Assembly: GCA_947624485.1 (NCBI GenBank)
Contig: CANQKM010000003.1
Location: 1 to 64,000 of the forward strand
DNA length: 64,000 bases
From: an uncultured Clostridia bacterium
Lineage (GTDB): Bacteria > Bacillota > Clostridia > UBA1381
Reading direction: 5' to 3'
The notes under the pieces are model-generated. The model ran no database searches and was not told where the DNA came from. It saw only the letters and a list, made by a program, of their open reading frames with translations. Positions 18,317 to 27,426 of the stretch are shown piece after piece (the first letter of the stretch is position 1; the number at the start of each line of letters is the position of its first letter). The position numbers were made by a program, and so were the translations under genes.

Positions 18317-18546
18317 AACATTGTTTTTACATGGAACGAATCGTAAAATTGTTAAATGTTCTTCGTATAAATGTCAATTGTTATCGTCTGACAATAAATT
18401 GCTTTTTTCCTACTTTGAACATCTTCTGAAATTATGTATCAACATAATAGTCGTAATTACATAATGTTTTTATGTGTTCATAAAACCAAAGTTATTTTAA
18501 TTCCACTATTTAGCAAATATGCTCGAAGCGGCTCGAAACAATCCTG

Positions 18547-18930
18547 AGCAAGCACTGCACTTGTGCTACAAATGCTTCAAAATAAAAAATCCCGCTTGAC
18601 GCGAGATTTCCATTTTTGCTTGTTGGGGATAATTCCCCAAACCCCAAAAACAAAGGTTTACACCTTTGAGCTGCGCCCCGAAACGGGGCTTTTTTGTTTT
18701 CAGCCCAAGTCGGCAGAAATATTTTTTTAACTTTTTTCATCAAATACCCGTTCAAAACCGCTGATTTTTTCCATATAAGTGAGAGGACAATTCAAAAAAG
18801 TCAAACAAGCCTTAAAACAGACGTGTACAAATGCTTCTTTTCAACGCCTACATATTGGGAGGGTAAAATTTTAATTTATTCCTCTCCCAAAAACTTAATA
18901 AGTCATTCATCAGGCACATTACCGATTGAA
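18547..18930 (+). repeat. Long interspersed repeat, copy 1
   Basis: About 380 bases matching 41135-41520. The part from 18574 onward is roughly 90% identical by eye and the first 30 bases are looser. It contains a hairpin TTGGGGATAATTCCCCAA (18621-18638) and a GCCCCG/CGGGGC terminator hairpin (18675-18700). Short ORFs on both strands within it are conserved only because the DNA is, so I do not call genes. Probably a remnant of a mobile element. Confidence 0.85.
18674..18700 (+). terminator. Terminator hairpin within repeat copy 1
   Basis: GCCCCG-AAA-CGGGGC followed by TTTTTTG. The equivalent in the other copy is at 41265-41287. Confidence 0.65.
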
Positions 18931-19158
18931 GGAGCTGTGCGGACCGGGCGCGATAACCTTTTATTAGAGCGAGCGACAAACCGGATTTGCAGTCTTTGAT
19001 TTGCCGTCAAAGATGCGACGAGAGCAATCGGGTACAATGATACTTCCGTAATTCGCGGCTCGGTCATAAAGAAGACGGAGAGGTTAAACTCCTATGGATC
19101 GATTGGCAAATCGCCGCTTGATGAAGACAAAATTTTTCATCAAAGGGAGCGATATTAC
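18931..19158. other. Spacer before xis, no gene recognised
   Basis: Broken reading frames in all directions. Ends with AAGGGAG, the ribosome binding site of the excisionase gene. It may be decayed element DNA. Confidence 0.5.
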
Positions 19159-19359
19159 TTGAAGTATGAAGTGCCAATATGGGAAAAATTCACATTGAGC
19201 ATAGAAGAAGCAGCGGCGTATTTTAGAATAGGCGAGAATAAACTGCGCCGCATTGTCAGTGAGAATCAAAATGCTGATTTTATTCTGTGGAATGGAAGCA
19301 GACCTCAAATAAAACGAGAAAAACTTGAGTCCGTAATAAACGATATTCATAATATATGA
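19159..19359 (+). CDS. xis: Excisionase, Tn916 Xis type
   Basis: 66 residues from TTG 19159 with AAGGGAG upstream. The sequence VPIWEKFTLSIEEAAAYFRI, then GENKLRRIV and SRPQIKREKLE, follows the winged-helix Xis of Tn916-like elements closely. It bends DNA at the element ends and directs the integrase to excision. It lies 95 bases before the integrase, the usual order. Its partner integrase is frameshifted, so excision of this element would need the other integrase or a helper. Confidence 0.88.
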   Translation: MKYEVPIWEKFTLSIEEAAAYFRIGENKLRRIVSENQNADFILWNGSRPQIKREKLESVINDIHNI

Positions 19360-19454
19360 GATTAAAATCACTTTAAACAGTTGAATTTTTGATGAGGATA
19401 TGATAAAATATTACAGTACATTTTATTACGGCTCTAATCTGAAAGGAGATTTCT

Positions 19455-20724
19455 ATGTCAGAAAAGAGACGAGATAATAAAGGGAGGATACTTCTTCCGA
19501 ATGAACGACAAAGAGCCGATGGAAAGTACGAGTACAGATATACAGACGGCACCGGCAAAAAGCACAGCGTTTACAGCTGGAGGCTGGTTGCCACCGACAA
19601 AACTCCGCAGGGTAAAAAACATTCCGAACCCTTACGGGAAACAGAACGTGAAATCAAAAGAGATTTAGAAGATGATATTGATTCATTTAATGCGCGGCGT
19701 ACAACGCTAAATCATTTTTATGAAGAGTATATTGAATCGAAATTTGAACTCAAGCAATCAACGAGAACGAACTATAAATATATGTATGAAAAGTATGTTG
19801 CGAACTGCTTGGGTAAGAAGAAAATCTCGGAGATAAAATACAGCGATATAAAAAGGTTTTATATCCATCTGATAAAAGATATAGGATTTAAACCAAACAG
19901 TATGGAAGTAATCCATACAATATTGCATTCTGTGTTTTCTGTTACGGTTCGGGACGGCTACATACGCACAAATCCGACTGACGGAGTTATGGCGGAAATA
20001 AAGAAAATCCATGATTGGAAGAAAACCAAAAGACACGCGCTGACTATACCTCAACAAGAGGCATTTGTGAACTTTTGTTCCGCAAACGTTCAATACAGTC
20101 ATTGGATGACGATATTCACATTTCTTTTGGGAACAGGATGCCGTGTGGGCGAAGCTGTGGGCTTACGCTGGGAAGACTGTAATTTTGAGGAAAATATGAT
20201 TTCTATAAATCATAATCTTATCTATCGCAAGCAAGATAACGGAAAATGTGAATTTCATATCACAACCCCCAAAACATCCGCGGGAACGAGAATAATACCG
20301 ATGTTCTCCGCCATAAAAACCGTATTGACACAGGAATACGAACGGCAAAAACTTACGGGGTTCAATACGGCAGAGATTGACGGATATTCAGGATTTATCT
20401 TTATGAATCGTTTTGGCGATGTTATGTCCCCTCAATTGCATAAACAGGGCAATAGACAGAATTGCAAGAGATTATAACGAGCGGGAGCGTATCAAAGCTG
20501 CGGAAGAACACAGAGAGCCGTTAATACTTCCTCATTTTTCGGCGCATAATCTGAGACATACATTCTGTACTCGGTTTTGTGAGAATGAAACAAACATAAA
20601 AATCATTCAAGAGATAATGGGACATGCGGACATCAGCACCACTATGGATATTTACAACGAAGCGACAACCGAAAAGAAAATTGAGAGCTTCGCCAATCTT
20701 GAAGATAAGATTAAAATATGCTGA
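19455..20724 (+). pseudogene. int: Tyrosine integrase, Tn916 type, frameshifted
   Basis: The first reading frame runs 19455-20477 and covers the arm, core-binding and first catalytic parts (GTGCRVGEAVGLRWED). It then derails. The remaining catalytic part (HNLRHTFCTRFCENE, then GHADISTTMDIYNEA) continues in another frame to 20724. A single extra T near 20441 (CAATTGCATAAAC where a related gene would read CAATGCATAAAC) accounts for it. All catalytic residues are otherwise present, so the loss is recent. Without the C-terminal HxxR, H and Y residues the product cannot recombine. RBS GAAAGGAG is intact. Confidence 0.9.
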
Positions 20725-21003
20725 ACGACATTACCACTTTTTCTACCACTTTTGACGGTAAAATTATAAAAAGATACAAGAAGATGTATGAAAAACAAAC
20801 TGCCGTAAAGCGCATAACCGTGGTATTTCGGGAAGTTATGAAAACTTATGTGCGGATTCCAAAAATGTTCCCGACAATGAAACCGTTGGGGGAATAAAGC
20901 GCATAACGGCGCGGTTTTTGAGGAGTTCATTGCTCCTACTACACCATTACTACACCATTTTATGCAGGAATTTATGTTTGAAAAGACAATATGTTAATCA
21001 TCA
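20725..21003. other. Right end of the second element: arm-type repeats and end repeat
   Basis: Contains paired arm-type repeats ATTACCACTT/TCTACCACTT (20730-20751), the second copy of the element-end repeat (20869-20913) and a further tandem pair ACTACACCATT (20938-20959). These fit integrase-binding sites near an attachment site. The exact core is not identifiable without an empty-site sequence. Confidence 0.55.
20869..20913. repeat. Element-end repeat, copy 2
   Basis: 45 bases starting TCCCGACAATGAAACC, the partner of 10711-10755. Confidence 0.7.
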
Positions 21004-21037
21004 AAAATGAACCGTAGAATATTCTGCGGTTCATTTT
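21004..21037. terminator. Terminator at the element/chromosome boundary
   Basis: AATGAACCG and CGGTTCATT pair around a short loop, flanked by A-rich and T-rich runs. It isolates the element from the esterase genes that converge on it. Confidence 0.65.
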
Positions 21038-21110
21038 GTTTTGAGGAATTTAGGAAGGAGAATTTACAATACAAATATTCTGCAAAAAACCGCTTATATT
21101 CAAAACAATC

Positions 21111-23081
21111 CTAAGCGCGTTTATGACCTATCATCCACCGAATAATATCCTTGTCGTGTGCTATATACCCGCCGCCGCCGTGGTAGCTTGTTGTTCCCGC
21201 GGGGAAGTAATCGTCAGGCTTTATGTCGAGGACGAGCAGATCATCAAGCTCATCACCTGTTATGCCTATTCCTTCGTAGGCTGATTTTAATCCCTCATAC
21301 GCGCGTCTTGCCGTGTCCGAGCCGTAATACTCGTCATGCTCCGCCATACTGATGTAGACGGGCATTTTATGCTCCGCGACAGCGTCATAGCCGCCGTCCC
21401 ACTGCGTCGCGCAGTGCAGATACGCGGCGAACAGCTCCGGGCGCATATCGATAACTCGTGAAAGCGTTTCGCCGCCCGCGCTGAAACCTGCGGCGTATAT
21501 CCGCGAAGTGTCAACATTATAATTTTCAATAAACCAATCCGCAAGCTCTATCGTCTGCCTTGCCGATTTTTCATACCAGTCGGTCAGGTTCGGCGACACA
21601 ACGATCATATCGCCGTTAAGCTCCGTCCAAACCTCGGCGTTGCTTTTCGCATACGCGTTGTCGGTAAGCGGTGTTGTCGTGATAGTGTTAAATCTGCTGC
21701 TCCAGCCGGGGAGCGTCATAAGCATCGGATATGCTTTGTTCCTGTCATAACCCGATGGGAGATAATATGTGTAATGGAGCGTTCCGTCCGCCGTGTCAAG
21801 CGTGTTGTTGAGGTATTCGGTAAGCTCCGTTCTCTCGATTTTGAGATCATCAAACGAACCGCATTGCGTAAGCGGCTTCATAGTACCCTTTTCCCATGCA
21901 AATATTTTCATTTTATATGAACCGTCGGGCAGATTTTCAAATTCACCTTCCGATTTGTCCGTCCGCACCGCGTAAAGCGTTCCGTTTTCATCATAAAGCG
22001 CGGCTATCAGATACATATTGTCGGCGTTCGTATTTACGGAAAATTTAATGCTTCTTCCTTCAACGATCGGTTCATCGGCTTCAAGCTCCGGCAGAGGCAA
22101 TTCCTCCTTCGGGAACACGCTCATAAGAAATTCGTCAAAATCGGGACACCAGTTGCCGTTCGCGCCGAAGCCGTGCGAATAGCCTTCGAGCATATTCACG
22201 CCCACGGTCACTCCCGCTTCGCGCAGCGCCGTGATATGACGCTCGATCTGACTTCTGAACACCTCGTTTGTGCCGTAGCACACATACGTCGGAGGCAGGT
22301 TTGCGTCTCTCAATTTTTCAACGTCAAGCTCCGCCACGCTCAATCTGCCGTAGAACGAATAGATAACGCCCACCGCCGTGACATCGGCGTTTACCTCATC
22401 CAATTCATCGGGGATATAACTGCTGTCGAGCGCCGTTCCGTTTACGCTGCCCTTAAAATTCATAGCCTGCTCGCCCGCTTGTATGCCGCCCGCGCTGAAG
22501 CCCGCGACTACGATATTGTCGGGATCGATGCGGTAAATATCCGCGTTCTTTCTTACGAACCGCACCGCGCGCTGAAGGTCTAACGCGCCCTCCTCCTGCG
22601 TGTACGGGTGGAGCCGGTAATCGACTATAAAGCACTGATAGCCGAGCTTGTTCATTTCCTCCGCCGTCGGCACGGTATCGGTATAGTCGCCGCGAAACGC
22701 GAACGCACCTCCCGCGCAGAGCAGCACCGCGCCCTTCGGCTTAACGTCCTCCGGCACGAGCATTGAAGTTACATACGGAACGAAATCGGGATCGTCATAG
22801 TAGCTTCCGTTATTCGTCGTGTAATTCGTTCTCGCGGGAACATTGTTTTTATCCCATAAATACAAGCTCTGTTCGGTATATCCGTCAGCCCTTGCGGTCG
22901 TCACCGTGTTGTTGTCGCCCTCTACGGGAAACGGCGGCTTTCTTTGCCAGTCGCCCTCGTAATCTCGTATATTCGAGGGAGAGTCTACCTTCGTTTCGGT
23001 CGGCACGGCGTATGATGTTATGCCGACTGAGAGCATCGCGGTCAATATAATGCCCGTTTTTACAATTCTTGAGATAATCAT
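21111..23081 (-). CDS. Secreted double-domain alpha/beta hydrolase (esterase)
   Basis: About 656 residues starting at ATG 23081, which overlaps the upstream stop by ATGA. A signal peptide (IISRIVKTGIILTAMLSVGITSYA) is followed by a first hydrolase domain (GFSAGG near residue 194, GYSHGFG histidine region), a beta-rich linker (IKFSVNTNADNMYLIAALYD...MKIFAWEKGTMKPL), and a second hydrolase domain (GFSAGGETLS near residue 535). The first domain resembles acetyl esterases of the BD-FAE group. The second resembles polyhydroxybutyrate-depolymerase-like esterases. Probably removes acyl groups from plant polysaccharides outside the cell. The linker recurs in other secreted proteins here. Confidence 0.85.
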   Translation of the reverse strand: MIISRIVKTGIILTAMLSVGITSYAVPTETKVDSPSNIRDYEGDWQRKPPFPVEGDNNTVTTARADGYTEQSLYLWDKNNVPARTNYTTNNGSYYDDPDFVPYVTSMLVPEDVKPKGAVLLCAGGAFAFRGDYTDTVPTAEEMNKLGYQCFIVDYRLHPYTQEEGALDLQRAVRFVRKNADIYRIDPDNIVVAGFSAGGIQAGEQAMNFKGSVNGTALDSSYIPDELDEVNADVTAVGVIYSFYGRLSVAELDVEKLRDANLPPTYVCYGTNEVFRSQIERHITALREAGVTVGVNMLEGYSHGFGANGNWCPDFDEFLMSVFPKEELPLPELEADEPIVEGRSIKFSVNTNADNMYLIAALYDENGTLYAVRTDKSEGEFENLPDGSYKMKIFAWEKGTMKPLTQCGSFDDLKIERTELTEYLNNTLDTADGTLHYTYYLPSGYDRNKAYPMLMTLPGWSSRFNTITTTPLTDNAYAKSNAEVWTELNGDMIVVSPNLTDWYEKSARQTIELADWFIENYNVDTSRIYAAGFSAGGETLSRVIDMRPELFAAYLHCATQWDGGYDAVAEHKMPVYISMAEHDEYYGSDTARRAYEGLKSAYEGIGITGDELDDLLVLDIKPDDYFPAGTTSYHGGGGYIAHDKDIIRWMIGHKRA

Positions 23082-25222
23082 TTCATATTCCTTTCCCAAA
23101 ACTCAACGGCGTTCTTTATCCAACCCTCCGCGACCGTACCCTGACCGAGTCCGAATCCGTGCGGAAGTCCGTCGAATACCTCTATCATAGCGTCCGTGCC
23201 GTTTGCCTTGATTCGTTCGATTCGGTTCTCCATTGTTCGATACGACGCGATACCGTCGCTCGTGCCGACGCAGTTGTACGTCGGCGGCTCATTGCCCGTG
23301 ACCTCGCTGTGACCTGTGTACTGCATTATGACCGCGCCCGCTTTCGGATACTCGGCTTCGCCGTAGTATTTCGTGCCGTATGAGCCGAGATCGGCAGCCA
23401 TTCTCGCGCCCGCGCTGCCGCCCCAAAGCGAATAATCGTCAACGTCTATCTCAAGCTCCGCCGCGTGGTCGTGAATAAACGCGATCGCCCGCGCCAGATC
23501 CTCCATAGCGGTGTCCCAGCCGGGACGATAAATAAGTGCGAACGCGTTATAGCCCATTTTGCTGAGTTCAAGCGCGTGCGGGAAGCTGTCGTGCATAGCC
23601 CCGACATACGAGAAACCGCCTCCGGCGTTGCATATCGCTGCTTTAGCGTTTTGATCTCCTCTGAAAAAGAACAGTCCCGTATCGCGTTTCGCGCTGTCAG
23701 CCGCCTTTTCCGCTTCGCTGTAAATGTCGTAAAAAATCGTATTTCCCTTCAGCGCGTTTTCCTTCATGTAGTTTACAATTTCAACGGTCTTGTCGGGATT
23801 GATATAGTTATACCATGTAAGGCGCAGATCTTCGAGTGTATCGCCGCTCCAATAGCTCGTGTTCACCGGGAAAATCAGCCTGCCGTAATCGCCGAACGCG
23901 GGATCGGACATTACATCGGATATTTTTGTGCTGCGGGTAAACGGTTCAAAGTCCACCGGCGTATCACTGTCCTCTCCGCTCTCGTCGGATATGTTGCTCC
24001 AAAACCACATAAGTCCGTTGTATGTGTATTCGTTAGCCGCTTGTCCGCCGTGCGAATATCCGTCCTTCACGCGGTAGATAAAATTCTCATTCTCGGTGAA
24101 GTATTCCGACGAACGCATTTTATTTACGCGGCTATTGTCATAGCTGTAAGCGAAATCGTCTGTGCCTGTCATGACCCATACAAAATAGTCCTCTTGATTA
24201 TGTCCCTGCGCCGCGGCAAAAATATTCTCGTCATCAAGCGACGTACCGCAGCTCATCGGCAGGAAGTAGCGGAAATAATCAAGACAATGTTCAAACGTGC
24301 GCCATGTCGCGACAGAACCCATCGAAAAGCCGCCGAAACCGCGATGGTCGCGTGACGCGGCTATTCCGTCCGGCGCGGTATTCTCGGCATATGTGCTGTA
24401 CTTACCTTCGACTGCCGGAATTAAATCGTTCAAAAGCTCGTTATGAAACTGACGGTTAAGCTGCATCGCAAGGCTGAAATCGTCGCTGTCCTGCCCGTTT
24501 TCATTTGTATTGTTATAGGTGGGACACACAATGATCAGCGGTTTTATTTTGCCGTCCTCTATGGCATTGTCGATTACGTTTTTGAATGAGGACGGTCTGT
24601 CCGGCGTGCCGAGCGTCATTGTTTCGTTGCTCCAGCCGCCGTGCATTAGATAAAAAATATTATACTCTTCATTTTCATCATAGTTATACGGGAGATACAC
24701 GATCGCCCGTTTTGTGAGCCGCTGTGATTTCTGTTCGTAGGTAAACGATTCATAGGTGTCATAATACAACTCCTTAAGCGTTCCCTTGTTCTGCGCCGCC
24801 GTGTAATATTCGTTCGGTATTTCCTGTATTTCATCACCCGGAAGCGGAGGATTTTCGACAGGCTCCGTGCTTGGCGCGGGAGTATTGTTTGCCGTAAGAT
24901 TATCGAAGCTGACAGCGTCGCAGAGCGGCTCTAAGTTTTCCTTTTTCCACGCGAATATTTTTAATTTGTAGCTCCTGCCGCTTTTCATCTCAAATTCACC
25001 ATCCGAAGCGTTAATTTTAACAGCCGATAATACTCCTTCGTCGTAGAGCGCGCTGAGCAGCAAGGCGTCATTCATATCTAAGTCGGTTTGAACCGAATAT
25101 GAGAGAGTGCTGCCCGAAATCACGGGCGTTACCTTCAATATATCATCCTCTTCCGCGGCGCAGGCGGAAACCGAGCCGAACACCACGGAAATTCCCAATA
25201 ACAGAGATATTATTTTTTTCAT
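23078..25222 (-). CDS. Secreted two-domain esterase, feruloyl-esterase-like plus alpha/beta hydrolase
   Basis: 714 residues. The signal sequence ends VSAC-AAE, which could be a lipobox or an ordinary cleavage site. Next is the beta-rich module (LSYSVQTDLDMNDALLLSALYD...LKIFAWKKENLEPL). A CE1/feruloyl esterase-type domain follows (YLMHGGWS, GFGGFSMGS near residue 299, GYSHGG). The C-terminus is a second hydrolase with AGGGFSYVG, GGSAGAR near residue 602 and LPHGFGLG. Strong AAGGAG at the start. Twelve bases separate it from the permease gene. Likely works with the downstream esterase on esterified plant polymers. Substrate is inferred only from family. Confidence 0.85.
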   Translation of the reverse strand: MKKIISLLLGISVVFGSVSACAAEEDDILKVTPVISGSTLSYSVQTDLDMNDALLLSALYDEGVLSAVKINASDGEFEMKSGRSYKLKIFAWKKENLEPLCDAVSFDNLTANNTPAPSTEPVENPPLPGDEIQEIPNEYYTAAQNKGTLKELYYDTYESFTYEQKSQRLTKRAIVYLPYNYDENEEYNIFYLMHGGWSNETMTLGTPDRPSSFKNVIDNAIEDGKIKPLIIVCPTYNNTNENGQDSDDFSLAMQLNRQFHNELLNDLIPAVEGKYSTYAENTAPDGIAASRDHRGFGGFSMGSVATWRTFEHCLDYFRYFLPMSCGTSLDDENIFAAAQGHNQEDYFVWVMTGTDDFAYSYDNSRVNKMRSSEYFTENENFIYRVKDGYSHGGQAANEYTYNGLMWFWSNISDESGEDSDTPVDFEPFTRSTKISDVMSDPAFGDYGRLIFPVNTSYWSGDTLEDLRLTWYNYINPDKTVEIVNYMKENALKGNTIFYDIYSEAEKAADSAKRDTGLFFFRGDQNAKAAICNAGGGFSYVGAMHDSFPHALELSKMGYNAFALIYRPGWDTAMEDLARAIAFIHDHAAELEIDVDDYSLWGGSAGARMAADLGSYGTKYYGEAEYPKAGAVIMQYTGHSEVTGNEPPTYNCVGTSDGIASYRTMENRIERIKANGTDAMIEVFDGLPHGFGLGQGTVAEGWIKNAVEFWERNMK

Positions 25223-25233
25223 AGCCGTTCTCC

Positions 25234-26136
25234 TTATGCAATCAAATTCACTATAAATCCGCTCACGAGGGCATAGAGCATAACGAACGCGAAATACATA
25301 GCGAAATGCTTTATGCCGAGCACAATTTTAAGCGCGCCGAGATTGGTTATCTTAGTCGCCGGACCTGTTATCATAAACGCGGTCGCGCTGCCCATGCTCA
25401 TTCCGTCGGCGAGCCACTGCTGAAGCAGTGGGATCGTACCGCCGCCGCAGGCGTAGAGCGGCACGCCAATCGTCGCCGCCATTAAAAGTCCGAAGCCTCT
25501 GTTGTTCACGAACAGGCTCGCAAACGCATCCTGCGGAACGTATCTTTGGAACAGTGCGCTCAATAATATGCCGAGCAGGAAATAGGGACCTGTCGCTTTT
25601 ATGTTGCGCCCTATATTTTTCAAAAGCCGCATAAACGGATTTGGATCGGTGTCGTGACTCGCGCGCTCCGAGAAACCGTCGAAGTTGAAAAAATGTTTGT
25701 CCTTGAAGCAGAACCGCACCACAAGCCCCGCTGCAATTCCGCATAAGAAGCACGAAATAAATCTCACGCACAGTGCGAAATTACCGAGCGCAGCGCTGTA
25801 AATTAAAAGCTGCGGATTTAGTAAAATACTGCTCATCATAAACGCCGCGAGGTAGTCGTCGCGCATACCCTTCTGTGAAAACGACGCGGCAATTGGAATC
25901 GTGCCGTACATACACAGCGGCGATGCGATACCGATAAGGCTCGCCGGAATTATGCCGAACGCGCCGAGATGCTTGTCCTGAATTACGGTCATAAGCGAGT
26001 GTATCTTTTGCTTGCCGAACACGGATATTACCGAGCCTATGATGATACCGAGCGCCCAATAAAATACTATTTGCCGCAGCTGTACCTCGAAATAGTACCA
26101 TATATAAACAAATTCACGATGAAGTATATCAAGCAT
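25234..26136 (-). CDS. Membrane permease, ArsP/YraQ (DUF318) family
   Basis: About 300 residues with roughly eight hydrophobic segments. Family signatures are duplicated: SPLCMYGTIPIAASF in the first half, and GVPLYACGGGTIPLLQ plus GSATAFMITGPATKITNLGAL in the second. Members export organoarsenicals or have unknown substrates. ATG 26136 fits AAGGAG better than the GTG at 26145. No ArsR regulator or arsenate reductase is nearby, so arsenic resistance is not assured. It sits between larE (14-base gap) and an esterase gene in an apparent operon. Confidence 0.82.
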   Translation of the reverse strand: MLDILHREFVYIWYYFEVQLRQIVFYWALGIIIGSVISVFGKQKIHSLMTVIQDKHLGAFGIIPASLIGIASPLCMYGTIPIAASFSQKGMRDDYLAAFMMSSILLNPQLLIYSAALGNFALCVRFISCFLCGIAAGLVVRFCFKDKHFFNFDGFSERASHDTDPNPFMRLLKNIGRNIKATGPYFLLGILLSALFQRYVPQDAFASLFVNNRGFGLLMAATIGVPLYACGGGTIPLLQQWLADGMSMGSATAFMITGPATKITNLGALKIVLGIKHFAMYFAFVMLYALVSGFIVNLIA

Positions 26137-26150
26137 TTCAGCCACTCTCC

Positions 26151-26948
26151 TTATTTTTCAAGCGTTTCGTTCATACTGCCTGTTCTGTATCCGCCCAAGT
26201 CGAGCGAAACGTATGTAAAGCCGAGCGATTTCAAATAATCGTACACGCTGTTCGATTTTTCAAGGATTTTCGGAAATTCGTTTCTGTTGATCTCGATTCT
26301 TGCCATATCTCCATGCACGCGTACTCGTACTTGCGAAAAGCCTGAATCAAGCAAAAATTGCTCCGCCTTATCGACCATGCCGAGCTTTTCCTCGGTAATC
26401 GTTTCGCCGTACACGAACCGTGACGATAGGCAGGCGAACGACTGTTTATTCCATGTATCTAAACCCAATTCTTTGGACAATTCTCGTATTTCATTTTTCG
26501 TAAGTCCCGCGCGGCGAAGCGGACTTTTAATATTTTGTTCTTTAACCGCGATAAGTCCGGGGCGGTAGTCGCCGTTATCGTCGATATTCGAGCCTTCCGC
26601 GATGTTTTCTATGCCAAGCTCCTCAGCGGCTTTTCGCATTTTTGTAAATAATTCCGTCTTGCAAAGGTAACAGCGGTTTTTCGGATTTTGCGCGAAACCG
26701 TCAATACTAAGCTCCTCAGACTCGATAACTATATGCTTTATCCCTTCCTTTTCGCAGAACGCCTTTGCCTCGTTAAGCTCACGCTGCGGAAACGAACAGG
26801 AGCGCGCTGTTATTGCAATACAGTTATCGCCTAAAACATCATGCGCGGTCTTAAGCAAAAACGTCGAGTCCACGCCGCCCGAAAAGGCAACCGCGACGGA
26901 TCTCAGTGATTTTATATATTCCTTCAGATTGTTATATTTTTCGTTCAT
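26151..26948 (-). CDS. larE: LarE-type ATP-dependent sulfur transferase
   Basis: 265 residues from ATG 26948 with AAAGGAG upstream. A 45-residue upstream extension has no RBS. The PP-loop AFSGGVDSTFLL lies near residue 20, and CYLCKTELF and WNKQSFACLSSRF are characteristic of the LarE/ExsB-like family. LarE gives up its own cysteine sulfur to build the nickel pincer cofactor of lactate racemase. No larA, larB or larC is visible in this window, so the role here is uncertain. It could serve distant lar genes or another sulfur-transfer reaction. Confidence 0.85.
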   Translation of the reverse strand: MNEKYNNLKEYIKSLRSVAVAFSGGVDSTFLLKTAHDVLGDNCIAITARSCSFPQRELNEAKAFCEKEGIKHIVIESEELSIDGFAQNPKNRCYLCKTELFTKMRKAAEELGIENIAEGSNIDDNGDYRPGLIAVKEQNIKSPLRRAGLTKNEIRELSKELGLDTWNKQSFACLSSRFVYGETITEEKLGMVDKAEQFLLDSGFSQVRVRVHGDMARIEINRNEFPKILEKSNSVYDYLKSLGFTYVSLDLGGYRTGSMNETLEK

Positions 26949-27019
26949 ATCATAAGCTCCTTTACTCGAAACGGCTCCGCGCTTTTGCGAAGCCGTTTCA
27001 AAAAAATTAGGATTGGGAG

Positions 27020-27349
27020 TTATCTTTGTAATTCTGCCGGACGTTTTGCGATTGAGTTTGTAACCGCGACAATTCCCGCCCATACCGCGGTAACTGCCGC
27101 AGCCATAGCAACTCCTGTTGTCGCGATCTCACGAAATACCGACAGTCCGTTTGTCAAAAACGGCGCCCACGGCACGACTTCACCGTGCCAAACGTGCTCA
27201 AATGCAAGAAGCGCACTTCCGCCCCAAAGCATATTATTGAGCCAGTTAAGTCTTTTGATAAAAGGATTGTGAGTTTCCTTTTTATCTGTAGTTTTCTTTA
27301 CGATCGTCGTTACGATCGCTTCCGTTGCCGGTGCTATAAAACAAGCCAT
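27020..27349 (-). CDS. Small conserved membrane protein
   Basis: 109 residues. The N-terminus MACFIAPATEAIVTTIV begins with a hydrophobic stretch. FEHVWHGEVVPWAPFLTNG lies between two further hydrophobic helices (MLWGGSALLAF and VAMAAAVTAVWAGIVA). Similar small proteins exist in Clostridia without an assigned role. It lies 71 bases before larE on the same strand, behind GGAGG. Inner-membrane location is likely. Function unknown. Confidence 0.7.
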   Translation of the reverse strand: MACFIAPATEAIVTTIVKKTTDKKETHNPFIKRLNWLNNMLWGGSALLAFEHVWHGEVVPWAPFLTNGLSVFREIATTGVAMAAAVTAVWAGIVAVTNSIAKRPAELQR

Positions 27350-27426
27350 TTTATTTTCCTCCTTGTATTAAATTATGGTTTTTTATACCAATTAAATTAT
27401 ACTGCTTTTAATTTGCTCTGTCAACA

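Noticed and set aside
18510-18999. Overlapping ORFs on both strands in the repeat, also seen at 41118-41372
   Set aside because: They are similar in the two copies only because the DNA repeat is. They cover terminator hairpins and lack ribosome binding sites.
23465-24355. 296-codon plus-strand ORF antisense to the feruloyl-esterase-like gene
   Set aside because: No RBS and no recognisable domain. The minus-strand gene explains the DNA fully.
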